A stretch of 64,000 bases of DNA, taken from positions 24,410,107 to 24,474,106 of the forward strand of contig NW_020312903.1 of assembly GCF_003265705.1 (NCBI RefSeq), written 5' to 3'. This document shows, piece after piece, positions 45,511 through 57,577 of this stretch (within the stretch, counting starts at the first letter, position 1; each line of letters starts with the position of its first letter). The notes under the pieces are model-generated. The model was not told the DNA's origin, did not search any database, and saw only the letters and a program-made list of their open reading frames with translations. This DNA comes from Callorhinus ursinus (Eukaryota; Chordata; Mammalia; Carnivora; Otariidae). Both the position numbers and the translations under genes were made by a program.

Positions 45511-46639
45511 TTGTGTACATTTTGGTTGTCACAGCTATTATAGTCCTATCAGGAGTGAGAGTGTCTATGCTGAGGCTAGAAAGTCAAATTTTTAGAAGAT
45601 TGTTATAGTTGTGAGAATGATAGGATATAAAGTATATATAAGAGCTTTACAGGGATAATGTAGTGGAGGTGCTGACAGGAGGCCACTCTGCTAGATGGCA
45701 GATCAATCCATCAGATGGAAAACCCAGAAGTGAATGTAAAATATAGGAGGAGAAGCTCAATCCCAAGAAAAGCATGTCACCAATGTTAAGTGACAATGCT
45801 TGCTACCGGGAAAGCTAAGAAAGAAAATGATATTTGCCATTATGAAAATGTCTGACTTGTCATTCTCCATCCCTGCTCAGGCAGGAAAGTAGATTTTTGT
45901 GAGCCAAAAAATGAAATGGAATCAGATATTTTTTAATGTCAGAAATGTGAGTGAAATGTTTCCTGAGACATAACTGCATAGGAAAAATATATCAATAGGC
46001 ATAAATAAAAATGGTCGAGTAACACCAGATTCTGTTGTATAATGTGAGAGCAGATAAAATCCTGCAGGTCATCTTACACAGAATATAGATTATGGAAAAC
46101 ACTTTTACTCCATTAAGATATTTATGACTGAGAGATTTTTTGAAAAATGGTTTTTTGACTCATGATTTTAAAAATCTAATAAGTTAACTGTATGTAGAAA
46201 CATTAGCTCCTCCAAGAGAATAAAATGAATAGGTTTATCAAATATCTTTTCCTAAAAGATCTAGTGGGATAGATACATAAAATAGAAAGGTCCAGACGCC
46301 AGTGGATATAGACTGAGGAAAGCATTTCCCAAGGTGATTTGCTAACAGATTTTGCTGAAAGGGGTAGCGGGGTCCATATTCGAATCAATTTGGGAAATAC
46401 CTACCAAGAGCATATCATGCTTCTAAAAAAGGCAAACTATATAGGTTAAAATGATAGGGCACTCTGAAGGAGGGATGTAGGAACAGCTAGAAATCCAGTG
46501 AGAACCACAATGCAAAGGGACATGGAATCCCAGAGAGAAGTTTCTTACTTTATACTTTTGCTGAATACAACACCTGTCACAGCATATGAAAAAAAAATTA
46601 TTTTGTGTTCATAGTATTTTTAGAGGAACTGGTTTCCTC
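45511..46639. other. Mostly unassigned sequence, no gene
   Basis: The part near 45600-45800 has a weak reversed-L2 texture. Nothing else recognised. Confidence 0.4.
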
Positions 46640-46765
46640 TTTTAGAGCTGTATAAGCTAAGGCTCCAAGAGATCAAGTGATTTACCTCAGGCCATAGAGC
46701 CGAGATTGGGTCTTAAATTCAAGTCTTTAGTCAAAGTAATATTCTTTGACTTCTAAACCTCTAAA
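46640..46765 (-). mobile_element. MIR fragment, reverse
   Basis: 'aaggctccaagagatcaagt', 'gatttacctcaggccataga' and 'aattcaagtctttagtcaaa' match reversed MIR. Confidence 0.6.
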
Positions 46766-47039
46766 TATTTAAAAAATGGAAGATTCTTACAATTAACTCA
46801 AGATACTCTCCTCTCTTTTTTGGTGGATTATTTCTAATGACTTTTGCCACGGGAGCTGAATTTTCCTTTTTTGGGAGAGAATCTCCCAGTTCCTACCAAA
46901 AAAAAAAACTTCTTGGTTACCTACCAACTGTTCCATAGATACAGTGAGCTAAATATTTGATCTAGGTTTTACCTTTTTTTTTTACTTTCCCCTATCATTT
47001 TATCATCAATAAATTTGTTATCAGTGTTTGCAGATGTGA

Positions 47040-47450
47040 GATAATTATAGTGATGATGTTAGAAAGATACTGTGACAATGTATGGCATAAGACATCAATG
47101 TATCATAAATTTTGATCCGATAGGAGAAATGTAGTAGGAGACAATAAATTCAAAGTCAACAATCCTGACAAAAATGTAATACATCTACAGAGAGACACAC
47201 ATACACACACAAAAATGACTGCAGGCAAAAAGCCTATGACAATTGAGTAAGTTCTATAATCTAGTTAAACATTATTGTACTAACGTCAGTTTCCTGGTTT
47301 TTATATTGTGCTATGGTTACATAAGTTGTCACCATTGTCGAAAGCTGGAAGGAGATATACAGATTCTATGAATTATTTTTGCAACTCCTTGAGTCTATAA
47401 TTACTTCAAAATGAACAGCTAAAAACAGAAAAATACCAAAACAAAAAGAG
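47040..47450 (+). mobile_element. Ancient L1 (L1ME-like) 3' end
   Basis: 'taacgtcagtttcctggttt', 'attgtgctatggttacataa', 'atttttgcaactccttgagt' and 'ataattacttcaaaatgaac' are the 3' UTR landmarks of old L1 families. Confidence 0.75.
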
Positions 47451-47893
47451 CATAATTCAGAAGAGGGGTCCATAGGTCTCCTCAGATGGCACCAAAAAAA
47501 ACCGTCAAGAACCTGTGGCCTAATCCTTGGTAACTACAAGAAGAGGACAGGCCCAAGAACAGACCTAGGCATCCTCTGTAGAGTTCCTTCAAGTTGACAA
47601 GATTCAAAGAAATCCATTTTCAGGACTCTTTGAGAATCTTTGTTTCTTCATCTGTTCAATGGTTCACTCCTAACGCCCCCTCTGATCGAGAAGCAAGAGA
47701 ACTTTTCAGCGTTTTTGCTGAGTATCTCCACACTAACATTTTGGACCTTTCCCCTACTCCCCTCTCTAATTTGGCAAGGGGCTAAAAAATAAATGAGTTC
47801 AGGTCAGCAAGAGCTATCAATCCAAATTAAAAAGAAAAAGAAAACAAAAAATGTGATTCATGAAACAGCTGATCCCCTTTTACTTATTCCACC

Positions 47894-47924
<31 letters not shown>

Positions 47925-48604
47925 TTGCAAGTGTAAAGACACAATCAGGAGCATAGCTTATTATGGAAGATGTAAGAAGTATTTTTCTTCCATTTTATGA
48001 GAAAATATAAGTATTATATTAAAAAATCAGCAGGTTACATATTTTACTCATTAATATGTATCAAATACATTAAAAATTAAATGTTAAATCTCTAACAAAT
48101 TACATTTAATAATTAAGTCTAGTACTAAGATAATTGACCCAAGGAATGTATTTTTAAAATTATTTTTGTCAATAATATAGTTCCAAATAAATAAAACAAA
48201 TGCAGTGTTTGGAATATCTACACATATCAAAAATGAAACCATGAACATATTGACTGTTGACTTTAGAAGAGGTCAAAAAGGTACTTAAATTTCTTCAAAT
48301 AATTTTTGCCTAAATTGCAAAATGGGACATAACTTTGAACCTCAAATATGAAATGTCATATTTTAGAATTGAAGCTGAGCCTACTTGATTTTTGAAAGAA
48401 AGGGAACAAATTTTAATATCTCCACAATACAGTCATTCTAGTCAAACAGGTTCATATCCATTAGTGCAAGTGTGGAACATACTTTGAAAAGCATCTTGGG
48501 ACTTTTTTTCCTTCCTAATTATCATTAATGTTGAATGCAGGGAGTACATTTAGTAAGCTCAGAAAGAGTCCAGGCTGATTACTCTAGCAATGCCCTAATG
48601 GAAT
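47451..48604. other. Unique AT-rich sequence, no gene
   Basis: Apart from the tetranucleotide repeat at 47893-47926, nothing recognised. The 63-codon frame at 47594-47785 has no domain. Confidence 0.45.
47893..47926 (+). repeat. (TTTA)n microsatellite
   Basis: Eight or more perfect TTTA units. It could be the isolated tail of an inverted SINE, but no SINE body adjoins it. Confidence 0.95.
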
Positions 48605-49068
48605 TGTATTAGTTTGCTAGGGCTGCCATAACAAATTACCACAAACCGGGTAATTTGTTTAAAACAACAGAAATTTATTCTGTCACAGTTCTGGATGCCA
48701 GAAGCTCAAAAATAAGGTGAGTGAAGAGCTCCTTCTGGGGCTCTGAGGAAATATCAGTCCCATGCTCCGGTTCTAGCTTCTGGTACCTGGCAGCAATCCT
48801 TCTTCTGTCTTGGCTTAGCACTAGTTAACTCCAATCTCTGCTTCCACATCTCACTTTCTCCTTGTTTGTATCTGTATCTTCAATCTTCCTCTATCTTTCT
48901 ATTATAGGGACACCTGTCACTGGAGGTAGAGCCAATCCAGGATGATTTCATCTCAAGACCCTTAACTACATTTAAGAAGACCCTTTTCCAAATAAGTTCA
49001 CATTAATAAATTTTAAAGATTAGGACTTGGACACCTATCTTTTGGGAGGCCTTAGTCAACCCACTACA
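48605..49068 (-). mobile_element. MLT1-type LTR (ERVL-MaLR), solo, reverse
   Basis: Starts 'tgtattagtttgctagggct', then 'aacaacagaaatttattctg', 'ctccttctggggctctgagg', 'gacacctgtcactggaggta' and ends in '...actaca', matching the reverse complement of an MLT1 LTR from its 3' to its 5' end. About 464 bases, so near full length. No internal retroviral sequence adjoins it, so it is a solo LTR left by recombination. Its age is pre-carnivoran. Confidence 0.88.
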
Positions 49069-49196
49069 GCAATGATCTATTTTAAAAGTAAACAAGAAAA
49101 AAAAATGATAACTTCCATACAATCACAAATAACATGGGCTTAAGGTTTGGCCATTTGGTAATATTAATATCCTTATACATTTGTAGGGTTTTTTTT

Positions 49197-49394
49197 AAAG
49201 ATTTGTTTTTTATTTTTTATTCATTTGACAGAGAGAGATACAGCAAGAGAGGGAACACAAGCAGGGGGAGTGGGAGAAGGAGAAGCAGGCCCCCCACGGA
49301 GCAGGGAACCCGATGCGGGGCTCCATCGCAGGACCCTGGCATCATGACCTGAGCCAAAGGCAGACGCTCAACGACTGAGCCACCCAGGCACCCC
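49197..49394 (-). mobile_element. CAN-SINE, minus strand
   Basis: Minus-strand head is the complement of 'gactgagccacccaggcacc'. The tail complement 'attttttattcatttgacag' lies at the left. Target duplication TGTAGGGTTTTTTTT at 49182-49196 and 49395-49409. Confidence 0.95.
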
Positions 49395-49474
49395 TGTAGG
49401 GTTTTTTTTTTTAACGGTTTAAAAAATGGTCTCGCATTTTCTTTTCAATATTTATAACAATTATTAAAGATAGT

Positions 49475-49640
49475 TTTATCCTTACTCTTGTTTTGTAGAT
49501 GATAAAACTGAGGCTCAGAACAATTACTGATTTATCAACATCAAATCAAGAGAGGATGTTAGGACATGTCAGAATTTAACTCAATTTTGAAACCCAGGTT
49601 GCCTGATTCCAGGATAAATTTATTGCTCTAACCCATGAGA
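49475..49640 (-). mobile_element. MIR SINE, reverse
   Basis: 'gtagatgataaaactgaggc', 'tcagaacaattactgattta' and 'gaaacccaggttgcctgatt' match reversed MIR. Confidence 0.8.
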
Positions 49641-50883
49641 ACTTTTCTCCTTAGCATCTGATACAAAGACAAGACATAAAAAGAAGCTAGTGTCTTAATA
49701 AATTAAATAAGTCAGGTAAGTGTTGCTAAAAATAGAATTTGAGCAACACAGACAAAAATCATCCAGACCAATAACTAGACAATATTATGAAAAGGAATTA
49801 TTGATTCATGACAACAAAACTGTTGATAAAGCCTCAATAAAAGGCTTATTTTACTATTTTCCTTCTTTTTTCTTTTTAATTTTAGTATATACATCATAGA
49901 GCAAATGATCATTGTCTGGATAATTTAGTTCATGAAGATTGGATTCTACTTTCTCAGGGAAAAGCAGGTCTGTTGACCTCTATATTTCTACCTCTCTATT
50001 ATGCCTTGCTGCAGGATTCCTTCCTTACCTCTTAGACAAAGCTGATGCTATATTTATCGTGTGAGATTCTGAAAAGAACCACAGATAACAGATATTTGAC
50101 ATCTTACAAGATTGTGTAAGATGCTGCAGGATAAGATTTCAGTTCTTTGATGTTTTTGGAAATCCTGCATTCTCCATTGCAATCGAAATAATGACCATGG
50201 TGCCTTCCTTTATGTAAGGAGTTTTAATGGTCAGGGACCTAGAATACCTGATTTCTTGAAGCATGCCTTTTATCTCCCTAGAAATAGTGCCTTACCATCT
50301 CTGACTACCTATAAAGTCATATGAACCTGAATTGTTCAAATCTTAAATTTGAACCTCTCTGGATTAGAACATTCCAAATGATATAATGAATCTATCTAAA
50401 CCTGCATTCATCTTGTACACAGCAGGCTGACTGATGAAAACACAGAAAGCACCTATTAAGTTCTGGTCTAGAAGCATATTCTACAATGAAATGAGTTCAC
50501 TGAAGTTGATTTCTAGTCAACTACATTAATCACTAGGTTCTCAGCTGTTATGTTCGGCATGTTTGCTGCCTCATGTGTAAAGAGGCTGGGTAAATCTTAC
50601 CAGTTCTTTGACAAACAGCTATATAGTTTTTTATTCTTTAGTACAGAATAAGAATCCCACTGAAAAATGAAATTTTTTTTGATCACTCAATGTCAAGCAA
50701 GTCAGAAAGTATTAGTTCATAATGTACCTTTCAGTGTTTAAACATTAAAAACGGTGAGATACAAAGCAATATGGAACAGATTGTGTGCAGAGGATAAGGT
50801 GGGGAACTTAAAAGAATTTGGGGAGGAAATTAGCCTCAACAGCAATGAGGAATTTGCTTTCTTTCCTTTCTCCCTCTTTTCCT
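49641..50883. other. Unique sequence, no gene
   Basis: A small perfect hairpin, CATCTTAC-8-GTAAGATG, lies at about 50099-50122. Nothing else recognised. Confidence 0.45.
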
Positions 50884-51360
50884 TGGTGAGGGAGAAGACA
50901 TAATTTTCCCTCTACCCTTCTAGGTTCTTGGCTAAGACCCACCCCTATCTTGCCCCTTGTAATAAAAAGAGAGATTAACAGGGGAAAAACAAACAGAAGT
51001 TTAATAACATGTACACTTCCATATACATGAGAGATACTCAGGAAAATGGAGTAACTCCCCAAAATGACCCAATCCACCAACTTAAATACTAACCTCAGCT
51101 AATGACAAAAGAAGATACTGGGGAGGGCAGGGAGCCTGATCCTGGGCAGTTATCAAGCAAAGCACAGTAAACAAGGTATGATTGTTAAGCACATTTAAGT
51201 CAGTGCTTTCTCCATTGATAGAGTTTCTAGAGATTTAGTGTTCTTTTCCTCCTGGTGCAGATAGGGACACCCTTACAAAGGAAGATTTCTCTTATAAATG
51301 TAAAAGTCTCCTACAAAAGGGTAACTTCTACCTGGTTTTCAGAGTTTCCCCCATGCCCCA
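50884..51360 (-). mobile_element. Solo LTR of an ERV-like element, reverse
   Basis: Bounded by TGGTGAGG at the left and GCCCCA at the right, giving TG...CA ends. On the minus strand it shows an LTR-like 3' region: 'tattaaacttctgtttgttt' (poly-A signal variant ATTAAA), then 'tcccctgttaatctctcttt' and 'aagaacctagaagggtagag'. No internal region follows. I infer an ERV1-like LTR but could not name the family. No target duplication is evident. Confidence 0.55.
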
Positions 51361-51407
51361 GTTAAAAATAACACCTATATACCAGAGAGATACATTTGGA
51401 AATTCTG

Positions 51408-51537
51408 CTCTCCTTCACCTCCCTCCCTTTCTCCCTCATTTTCTCCCTCCCAACCTCCCTCCCTCCCTTCCTCCCTTTCTCCCTTCTTTTCTCCTTTTTT
51501 CACTTTTCCTTTTTTTTCTTTCTTTCTTTCTTCTTTC

Positions 51538-51606
<69 letters not shown>

Positions 51607-51640
51607 TTTCTTTCTTTCATTCTTTTCTCTTTCTTTCAAA
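51408..51640 (+). repeat. Long polypyrimidine tract, (CCCT)n to (CTTT)n
   Basis: About 230 bases almost free of purines: CCTCCCT-type units to 51478, then mixed, then a nearly pure (TTTC)n from about 51540 to 51610. Mirror symmetry makes triplex (H-DNA) formation plausible. Frames across it are Ser/Phe/Leu or Lys/Glu/Arg runs and are not genes. Confidence 0.97.
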
Positions 51641-51769
51641 GTTTAGAAATGCCATGATTTACTCCACACATCTGACTCTAGCCATGAGACATATGGAAAT
51701 AAACTTGGGTGATTCACATTCAGTTGGATGAATCTTTATATTTGTAAGAGTGTTATGATAATAGGACAG

Positions 51770-51990
51770 CTTTCATTCTTTTATGCATTCAGTAATGTCT
51801 ATGACTACTCACTGTGTGTCAAACAGTGAATTAGACACTAGGGATTCTACAGTAAACAAGATATTCAGGGAGCTCCGGTTCTACAGGGGACCCAGAAAAT
51901 AAAGAAGGAAAACAACAAATTAAAAAATCAGATCCAGTTATGGTTAAAGAGTTTGCTATGACAGAGAAAGAAATAGTCCACCATTACAAA
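51770..51990 (-). mobile_element. L2 LINE fragment, reverse
   Basis: 'gaattagacactagggattc', 'tacagtaaacaagatattca' and 'gggagctccggttctacagg' are reversed L2 landmarks. Confidence 0.7.
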
Positions 51991-52189
51991 GAATAGCAAA
52001 ATGGAGTAGAATAACTTGATTTGTATACTATAGTCAAACATATAGAAAATGCAATTTTATAGTCCATTTTATGCTATTTGGCATAAGAGAATAATGAGTC
52101 CAGAATAATCAAATACTCTAATTGATGAAGTAATTATGTGAATGTCAGACAATGTCAATATCACTTGCCTAAAGGAATATAAATGTTCT

Positions 52190-52400
52190 GACAAGTGTGG
52201 ATCGAGTAACATTTATATGCAAAGTACTGACTATGCACTGTAAGTGATACAAAGCTGAGTAAGACCTAGACTCTCTCACTTTTGAGTTTATAATTTGGAA
52301 GAAAAGACTTACATACAAATAACCACATTACAAAAAAGATCAGCTATGGTAAATGCCATATGAACAATTTAAAAAGGCCACCAAAGATCAAAGGAACAAT
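52190..52400 (-). mobile_element. L2-like fragment, reverse
   Basis: 'aagtactgactatgcactgt', 'gtgatacaaagctgagtaag' and 'atggtaaatgccatatgaac' follow a reversed L2 3' region. A forward L2 starts just after it. Confidence 0.55.
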
Positions 52401-52404
52401 TCTT

Positions 52405-53015
52405 TTACAACATGAGTCAGATTATGTCACTCCTCCACTGAGCTTTTCTAATGGCTTCCTGCCTCACTGAATATAAATGTCAAAGTCCTTGCAATGAGCT
52501 TCAAGGACCTACACAATCTGCCTCCTCTTACATCTTTGATTTCATCAACTACTATCGCCCAGCTTACTCTGTTCAACCACACAGGATCTGTGCTGTACAC
52601 CAGACACCATCCCACATTAAGCCTTTGGAACTGGTTCTTTCCTCCATATATCCACATGGCTAACTCTCTCACCTCTCTCAAGACTTGTCTCAGAGCTTAC
52701 CTTCTAAAAGAGACCTACTGGCTCCTTTTTTTAAAATTAAGATACTACCCCCACCGCACCTATTTTCAAATTCCTTTATCCTACTCTCTTGTTTTCTTTA
52801 TTCTATTATGCTTATTATCTTCTAGTGTACTGTGAAAATTCCTCAGCTATCATGTGTCTTTATTGTCCATCTCTGCCAAATAGAATGGAAACCTCATGGG
52901 GATAGGGATTTTTATCTGTTTCATTCCGTGGTTCATTCTAAGCACCAAATCAATACCTGAAACATACTAGGCATTCAATAAATAACTACTGAATAAATTA
53001 ATGAATGATCAGTTT
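52405..53015 (+). mobile_element. L2 LINE, ORF2 C-terminus to 3' end
   Basis: 'catgagtcagattatgtcac', 'gtccttgcaatgagcttcaa', 'tctgcctcctcttacatctt', 'atctctgccaaatagaatgg' and 'aggcattcaataaataacta'. Nearly continuous over 600 bases, one of the best L2s in the window. Frames within it (52451-52663, 52494-52835) are L2 remnants. Confidence 0.88.
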
Positions 53016-53175
53016 TGATTGGAGGGAAAAGGCAGTAGAAGAAAAGCACTCGTGACTTAATATATGAGGTGGTACCTTGATGATAAAGAAGAAGTTTGAC
53101 AGGAAGAAATAGTCTTCCTGATTCATCTATCCCTCTTCAGATTATTACTCTCTCAGCATGTAGAAGATATTTCTT

Positions 53176-53375
53176 TTTTTTAGAGATTTTATTTATTTAT
53201 TTATTTGACAGAGAGAGGCACAGTGAGAGAGGGAACACAAGCAGGGGGAGTGGGAGAGGGAGAAGCAGGCTTCCCGCCGAGCAGGGAGCCCGATGCGGGA
53301 CTCGATCCCAGGACCCGGGGATGATGACCTGAGCCAAAGGCAAACACTTAACCGACTGAGCCACCCAGGCGTCCC
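53176..53375 (-). mobile_element. CAN-SINE, minus strand
   Basis: Well-preserved copy with complement head 'gactgagccacccaggcgtc' and tail complement 'gattttatttatttatttat'. Target duplication TAGAAGATATTTCTT / TAGAGGATATTTCTC at 53161-53175 and 53376-53390. Confidence 0.97.
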
Positions 53376-53390
53376 TAGAGGATATTTCTC

Positions 53391-54210
53391 AAACACAGAT
53401 AAATTCATAAAATTTCTCTATGTAACTATATTGAGGACAAGTATGACTCATAAGATATGATCATAAAACAAGTTTATTTTAGTTTCCCATTGTCCTTGTC
53501 ATGTATTTAGCTGTTTTCTTTCCCCTGGATGAAATTCTTATGATTCTTTTGGTCATTTTAAAGAAATGGCCACTTCTAATCAAAGTTACTATCTCACTTT
53601 TATAAGTAAAATATTAAGTCCAACTTTTTTTAACACAGGTATGTATTCTTTCCACTGTGGTGGGGGTGGGAGTTGCAGAGAGAAGAAGGGAGCTCACAAT
53701 AAAGAAAGGGGCGTGCTTGAGCTTCTCCCTTCCTCTTTCCAGCTTAAAAATATTAGTTTCTGAACACTACAGAGTTAAATCCAGGAAGGACAGGGCAGAA
53801 TGGAGGACATAACAGAACTTACTGTCCTGAGCTGCAGTCAGTGGGTCTGGCAGATATTCAAAGCAGACTCTCCCTCATTAGTGCTTTCATGAGCTCTCTG
53901 GAGATTGCTCAATCACTGATGATATCTCACTGGCAGTTCCTTAAATCCAAAAAAAGCATCTTTATTCTGAGTGCCCACTTATTCCTTCTACATCTCACAT
54001 AATCCAAATTCCAGAAAGTGATGTCCGTGTGCTCCTGCAGGCAGACTTTTACACAAGATCGAAGAAAGAGATAGACTTCCTTTAGTTCCTGACCTACCTG
54101 GGGCCCATGGAAAATACTCAAGCATTCAATCATTTCTGCTACAACAAAAACAGCTTCTCCTTTACCTTAGCTATTAGATTAGTTACTCAGTTGTTTTTTT
54201 TACTTTTAGG
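53391..54210. other. Unique sequence, no gene
   Basis: Frames at 53566-53763 (+) and 53927-54133 (-) have no domain. A G-rich patch 'ggtgggggtgggag' lies at about 53659-53672. Confidence 0.45.
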
Positions 54211-54222
54211 ATTTGAAAGTCA

Positions 54223-54422
54223 TAGGGGCACCTGGGTGGCTCAGTCGTTAAGCGTCTTTCTTCCACTCAGGTCATGATCCCAAGGTCCTGGGATCGAGTC
54301 CTGCATCAGGCTCCCTGGTCAGTGAGAAGCCTGCTTCTCCCTCTCCCACTCCCCCTCCTTGTGTTCCCTCTCTCACTGTGTCTCTCTGTCAAATAAATAA
54401 ATAAAATCTTAAAAAAAAAAGA
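54223..54422 (+). mobile_element. CAN-SINE
   Basis: Head 'ggggcacctgggtggctcag', full CT-rich middle 'ctctcccactccccctcctt', (AAAT)n tail. Perfect 12-base target duplication ATTTGAAAGTCA at 54211-54222 and 54423-54434. Confidence 0.97.
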
Positions 54423-54719
54423 ATTTGAAAGTCAGAGTCAGCTATCTTCCCACTCTATCTCTGTGTCTTAAAACATACCTTTTTGACAGCAGATGAAGGA
54501 AAAGCACACCCAACTCTCCCTTTTATGGATGGAACTGAGACACATAACAGCCTTCTCTACTGTCTCTCAGTCTCTACTCAATGAACCTTACACACACTTG
54601 ATAACCTTTTGACCAAGAGTAGCAAACCTGGCTTGTTGCCAATTTTTGTTCGTGAAAATTCTATACGATGTCTGTCTCACTGCTTAGTTCAGTACCTGGT
54701 ATGGTACCAGTATTCTTAA

Positions 54720-55290
54720 AATTTTGGCTGAAGCTTTCATTCTAACATCCAATTCCGTATGCAAAAATCTTCTCTGCTTCTCAATTACTTAAAAGATAAA
54801 GTCTAAACTTCTGAACTAGCATTCACATGTTTACAATATAGCTTCATATTTGCTTCCCAATCTCATCTTCCATTATATACTTTTAATACTTTCAAGTGTT
54901 ACAGTCTTTGATTTATTTATTCAACAAATACCTATTTAAGCACATACAACATTCCAGAGAATGTTCTTGCAGACCTTGTATGCATATCAAAGATGAATAT
55001 GCTAGACTAGTTATCTTTTCTGAAATATATCATATACTATACATTTTTTTTTTTTACTCGTCTCATGTCATCTCTGCTTTACGGAATACCATTTCACTCT
55101 TCTCTGAATAGTAAACTCAAATTCATCTTTTACTGCTCCAAAATCACCTTCTCTGGGGAGCTGACCCTGAATTCCCTGGCAGCATTCCTCCTTTTATTTG
55201 GTGCTCCCACTGTGCTTTATTGATTTGCACCAGCACATCATTATGTTGTATTTTGAGCTGTATATGCCAGAATCGTCTGTTAGTTAAGAA
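54720..55290. mobile_element. L2 mosaic: forward, reverse, forward
   Basis: 54720-54895 resembles forward L2 ('acttaaaagataaagtctaa'). 54905-55015 is reversed L2 3' end ('ttatttattcaacaaatacc'). 55060-55290 is forward L2 ('ccaaaatcaccttctctggg', 'ttccctggcagcattcctcc'). The arrangement parallels 32380-32811. Confidence 0.6.
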
Positions 55291-55339
55291 GAAACATTAT
55301 ATTTATAGATTTAATTTCTATAAGTAGGCATTGTTGCCT

Positions 55340-55950
55340 CATAAGAGCATAAAAATGAACTAGGAAGGGAATGTCTTCTATGGGGATGTAGGTGGGTAAC
55401 CACAGACATACTTGCAGACCAGTAGATCAATCTAGAATGTAGTATACATTGACTGGTGGGAGACAAGCCTTTAAATGTAGATTGGATCAATATTAGGTGA
55501 TATTCTGACAGGTCTTGAATGCCATAGGGTGGAATAAATGTGTACTTAATTCAGGAAGCAAAAAAGTTATAAAAGGCTTCAAAGAAAGGCACTATTAGAG
55601 TTGAATAATCTGACAATATTACCCAGGTTGTTTTGAAGTAGGACAAGACCAAATAGTTATTAAAACAGTTATTAATTTGTAACATGAAAAGGAACAGCAC
55701 AAATGTGAAGGAAACACTACATGAATCATTGTGATACAGGAAACTGTCTTTAAGAAAGGGTCAAAAGAAAATACTCCAATTAATCCTGAATGATTGGCAG
55801 AATGATAACATAATTGTTGTGGGAGTTCAGAAGGGGAAGAAGGTGATTCTTAGCCTACTTTGGACATGTTAATTTTGTGTGAAAAGTGAGATACTCTATT
55901 AAGATTTTCAGGTGGCAGACTGAAGTACTGGCTACTTGGTGGGGTCCTTT
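55340..55950 (-). mobile_element. L2 LINE fragment, reverse
   Basis: 'gacaggtcttgaatgccata', 'cctactttggacatgttaat' and 'gagatactctattaagattt' fit reversed L2 ORF2 landmarks ('ggttttggacatgttaag' and similar). Confidence 0.6.
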
Positions 55951-56049
55951 ATGAAGGATTTTGATAGAGAATTGTGACAATTTGTAATGAAACCCAGAGC
56001 AACGTATAATTAAAACTATATGAAATGTACATTTATTTGTAAGAGATAA

Positions 56050-56820
56050 TTAACCAAAAAAAGGGGGAAAAAAGAAGAAAAACAATAAAAAGCATGTAAG
56101 AAAGGGTTTCAATGTAAGAAAAGGAGAATAGTGCCTGATCCAGTAGGGTCACATTCTCCTTAAGGAAAAGAAGAAAAAAAAACCCAAATCAGTGAAACAC
56201 TGCCTCTATGAAATAGAAACAGATGACAAAGATGAGGGAAAACTGTTGATAAACAGTATACTTATTGAATTAAAAAACACTTTAGTCTGAATCAATAATT
56301 AGCAGACTTGACATCACAGAAAATTTAATTAGTGATTTACAGGACAAGACTGAGAAGGAACTGAGGAATCCAGAAGAAAAGGGCAAAGAAGATGTACAGA
56401 GAAAATGAGAAAAATGGGAAGTCACATGGAAATGCAGCTAATATAAGAGATTTCCAAAAGAAAGCAGAATAAGTACACTGTAACAATAATCAAAGAGGAA
56501 TTCTAGAAAATTACCCAGTTTTTAAAATAATTTATATTTTGAGATTGAGAGACTAGTCATCTTCCAAGCAAATTAATAACAAAATTTACATGAAAAAAAA
56601 AGAGCTTGGTGACATTAGTGAATTCTAAACATAAAGAATGCTTCACACAAAGAAAAAGCCAGATGTAAGATGGACCGAACTTTCCTTTCAAACACCAAAT
56701 GCCAGAGCACAAGGGAACAACACCCCTAGAGGTTGAAAGGAAAGACTATGACCCATGATTTCCACAATCTGCCTACCTGCTGTTCAAATGTGAAGGCAAT
56801 AGCTTGGCAAAGTCTCATAA
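56050..56820 (+). mobile_element. Ancient L1 (L1M/HAL1-like) ORF1-region fragment
   Basis: A-rich coding-strand texture with 'gagaaaatgagaaaaatggg', 'aggaattctagaaaattacc', 'gaacaacacccctagaggtt' and 'ccaaatgccagagcacaagg'. This follows old L1 sequence around the ORF1 C-terminus and the inter-ORF region. Strongly decayed, with stops in all frames. Confidence 0.55.
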
Positions 56821-56821
56821 A

Positions 56822-56960
56822 ATAGACCATTATGATGTGATAAGCACTGGATGTTGTATACAACTGATAAATTACTGAACACTGTACCCAAAACAAATGA
56901 TGAGTACATCATTAAATTGGCTAACTGAATTTAAATAAAAAATAAAAATAAAACAATTAT
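56822..56960 (+). mobile_element. L1 3' end, older carnivore subfamily
   Basis: 'gtgataagcactggatgttg', 'actgataaattactgaacac' and 'aattggctaactgaatttaa' plus an (AAATAAA)n tail match the single-module carnivore 3' UTR. Confidence 0.75.
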
Positions 56961-56999
56961 CTATCTATCCAGTTAATATCTATCATACATGCTATGACT

Positions 57000-57368
57000 G
57001 TCAAATCTTGATCTCCTACTTAGACTCCAGCCTCATATATTTAACCACTAACAGAATCCTCATTTAGATGAAATTCATCCTAGATATCTCTCGAATGCTT
57101 CAATTCTCTCCATTCCCAGAGCTACCACCTAGCCTAGGTCATAATGACTTCCCTCCCAGATTACTTGAATAGCCTCCTTTAGTGTTCCTGACACCCAGTC
57201 TTGCATTTCTCCAAGTCATTCTCCACATTGCAACTGGAATGATCTTTTCTAAAATTCTATTTTCATCATTTCACTTCTTTGAATGAATCCTTTGATTCAT
57301 GGTTTGTTTCTTTGTCCATAGGGTAAAGCTTTTCCATACAATTAAAAGGGTCATCTCAAACTGTCTAG
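57000..57368 (+). mobile_element. L2 LINE fragment
   Basis: 'gcaactggaatgatcttttc', 'cttctttgaatgaatccttt' and 'cataaggtaaagct'-like text ('ccatagggtaaagcttttcc') follow L2 ORF2 before the SINE insertion. Confidence 0.65.
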
Positions 57369-57558
57369 TGTTCACTCTTGATTTCAGCTCAGGTCATGAT
57401 CTCAGGGTCATGGGATCAAGCCACTCATTGAGCCCCAACTCAGGCTCCACACTCAGCAGGGAGTCTGCTTGAGATTCTCTCCCTCTCCCTCTGCCCGTCT
57501 CCCTCTGCCCCTCCCCCACTCACTCTGTCTCTCAAATGAACAATTTTTTTTAAAAAAA
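57369..57558 (+). mobile_element. 5'-truncated CAN-SINE
   Basis: Lacks the 'gcctgggtggctcag' head and starts at 'ctcttgatttcagctcaggt'. It continues through a doubled 'ccctctgcccgtctccctct' block to the tail. No clear target duplication. Confidence 0.88.
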
Positions 57559-57577
57559 GAATATTATACCCTCTTTA

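Noticed and set aside
51353..51731. Frames of 81-111 codons over the pyrimidine tract
   Set aside because: They are Phe/Leu/Ser or Lys/Glu/Arg runs caused by the microsatellite.
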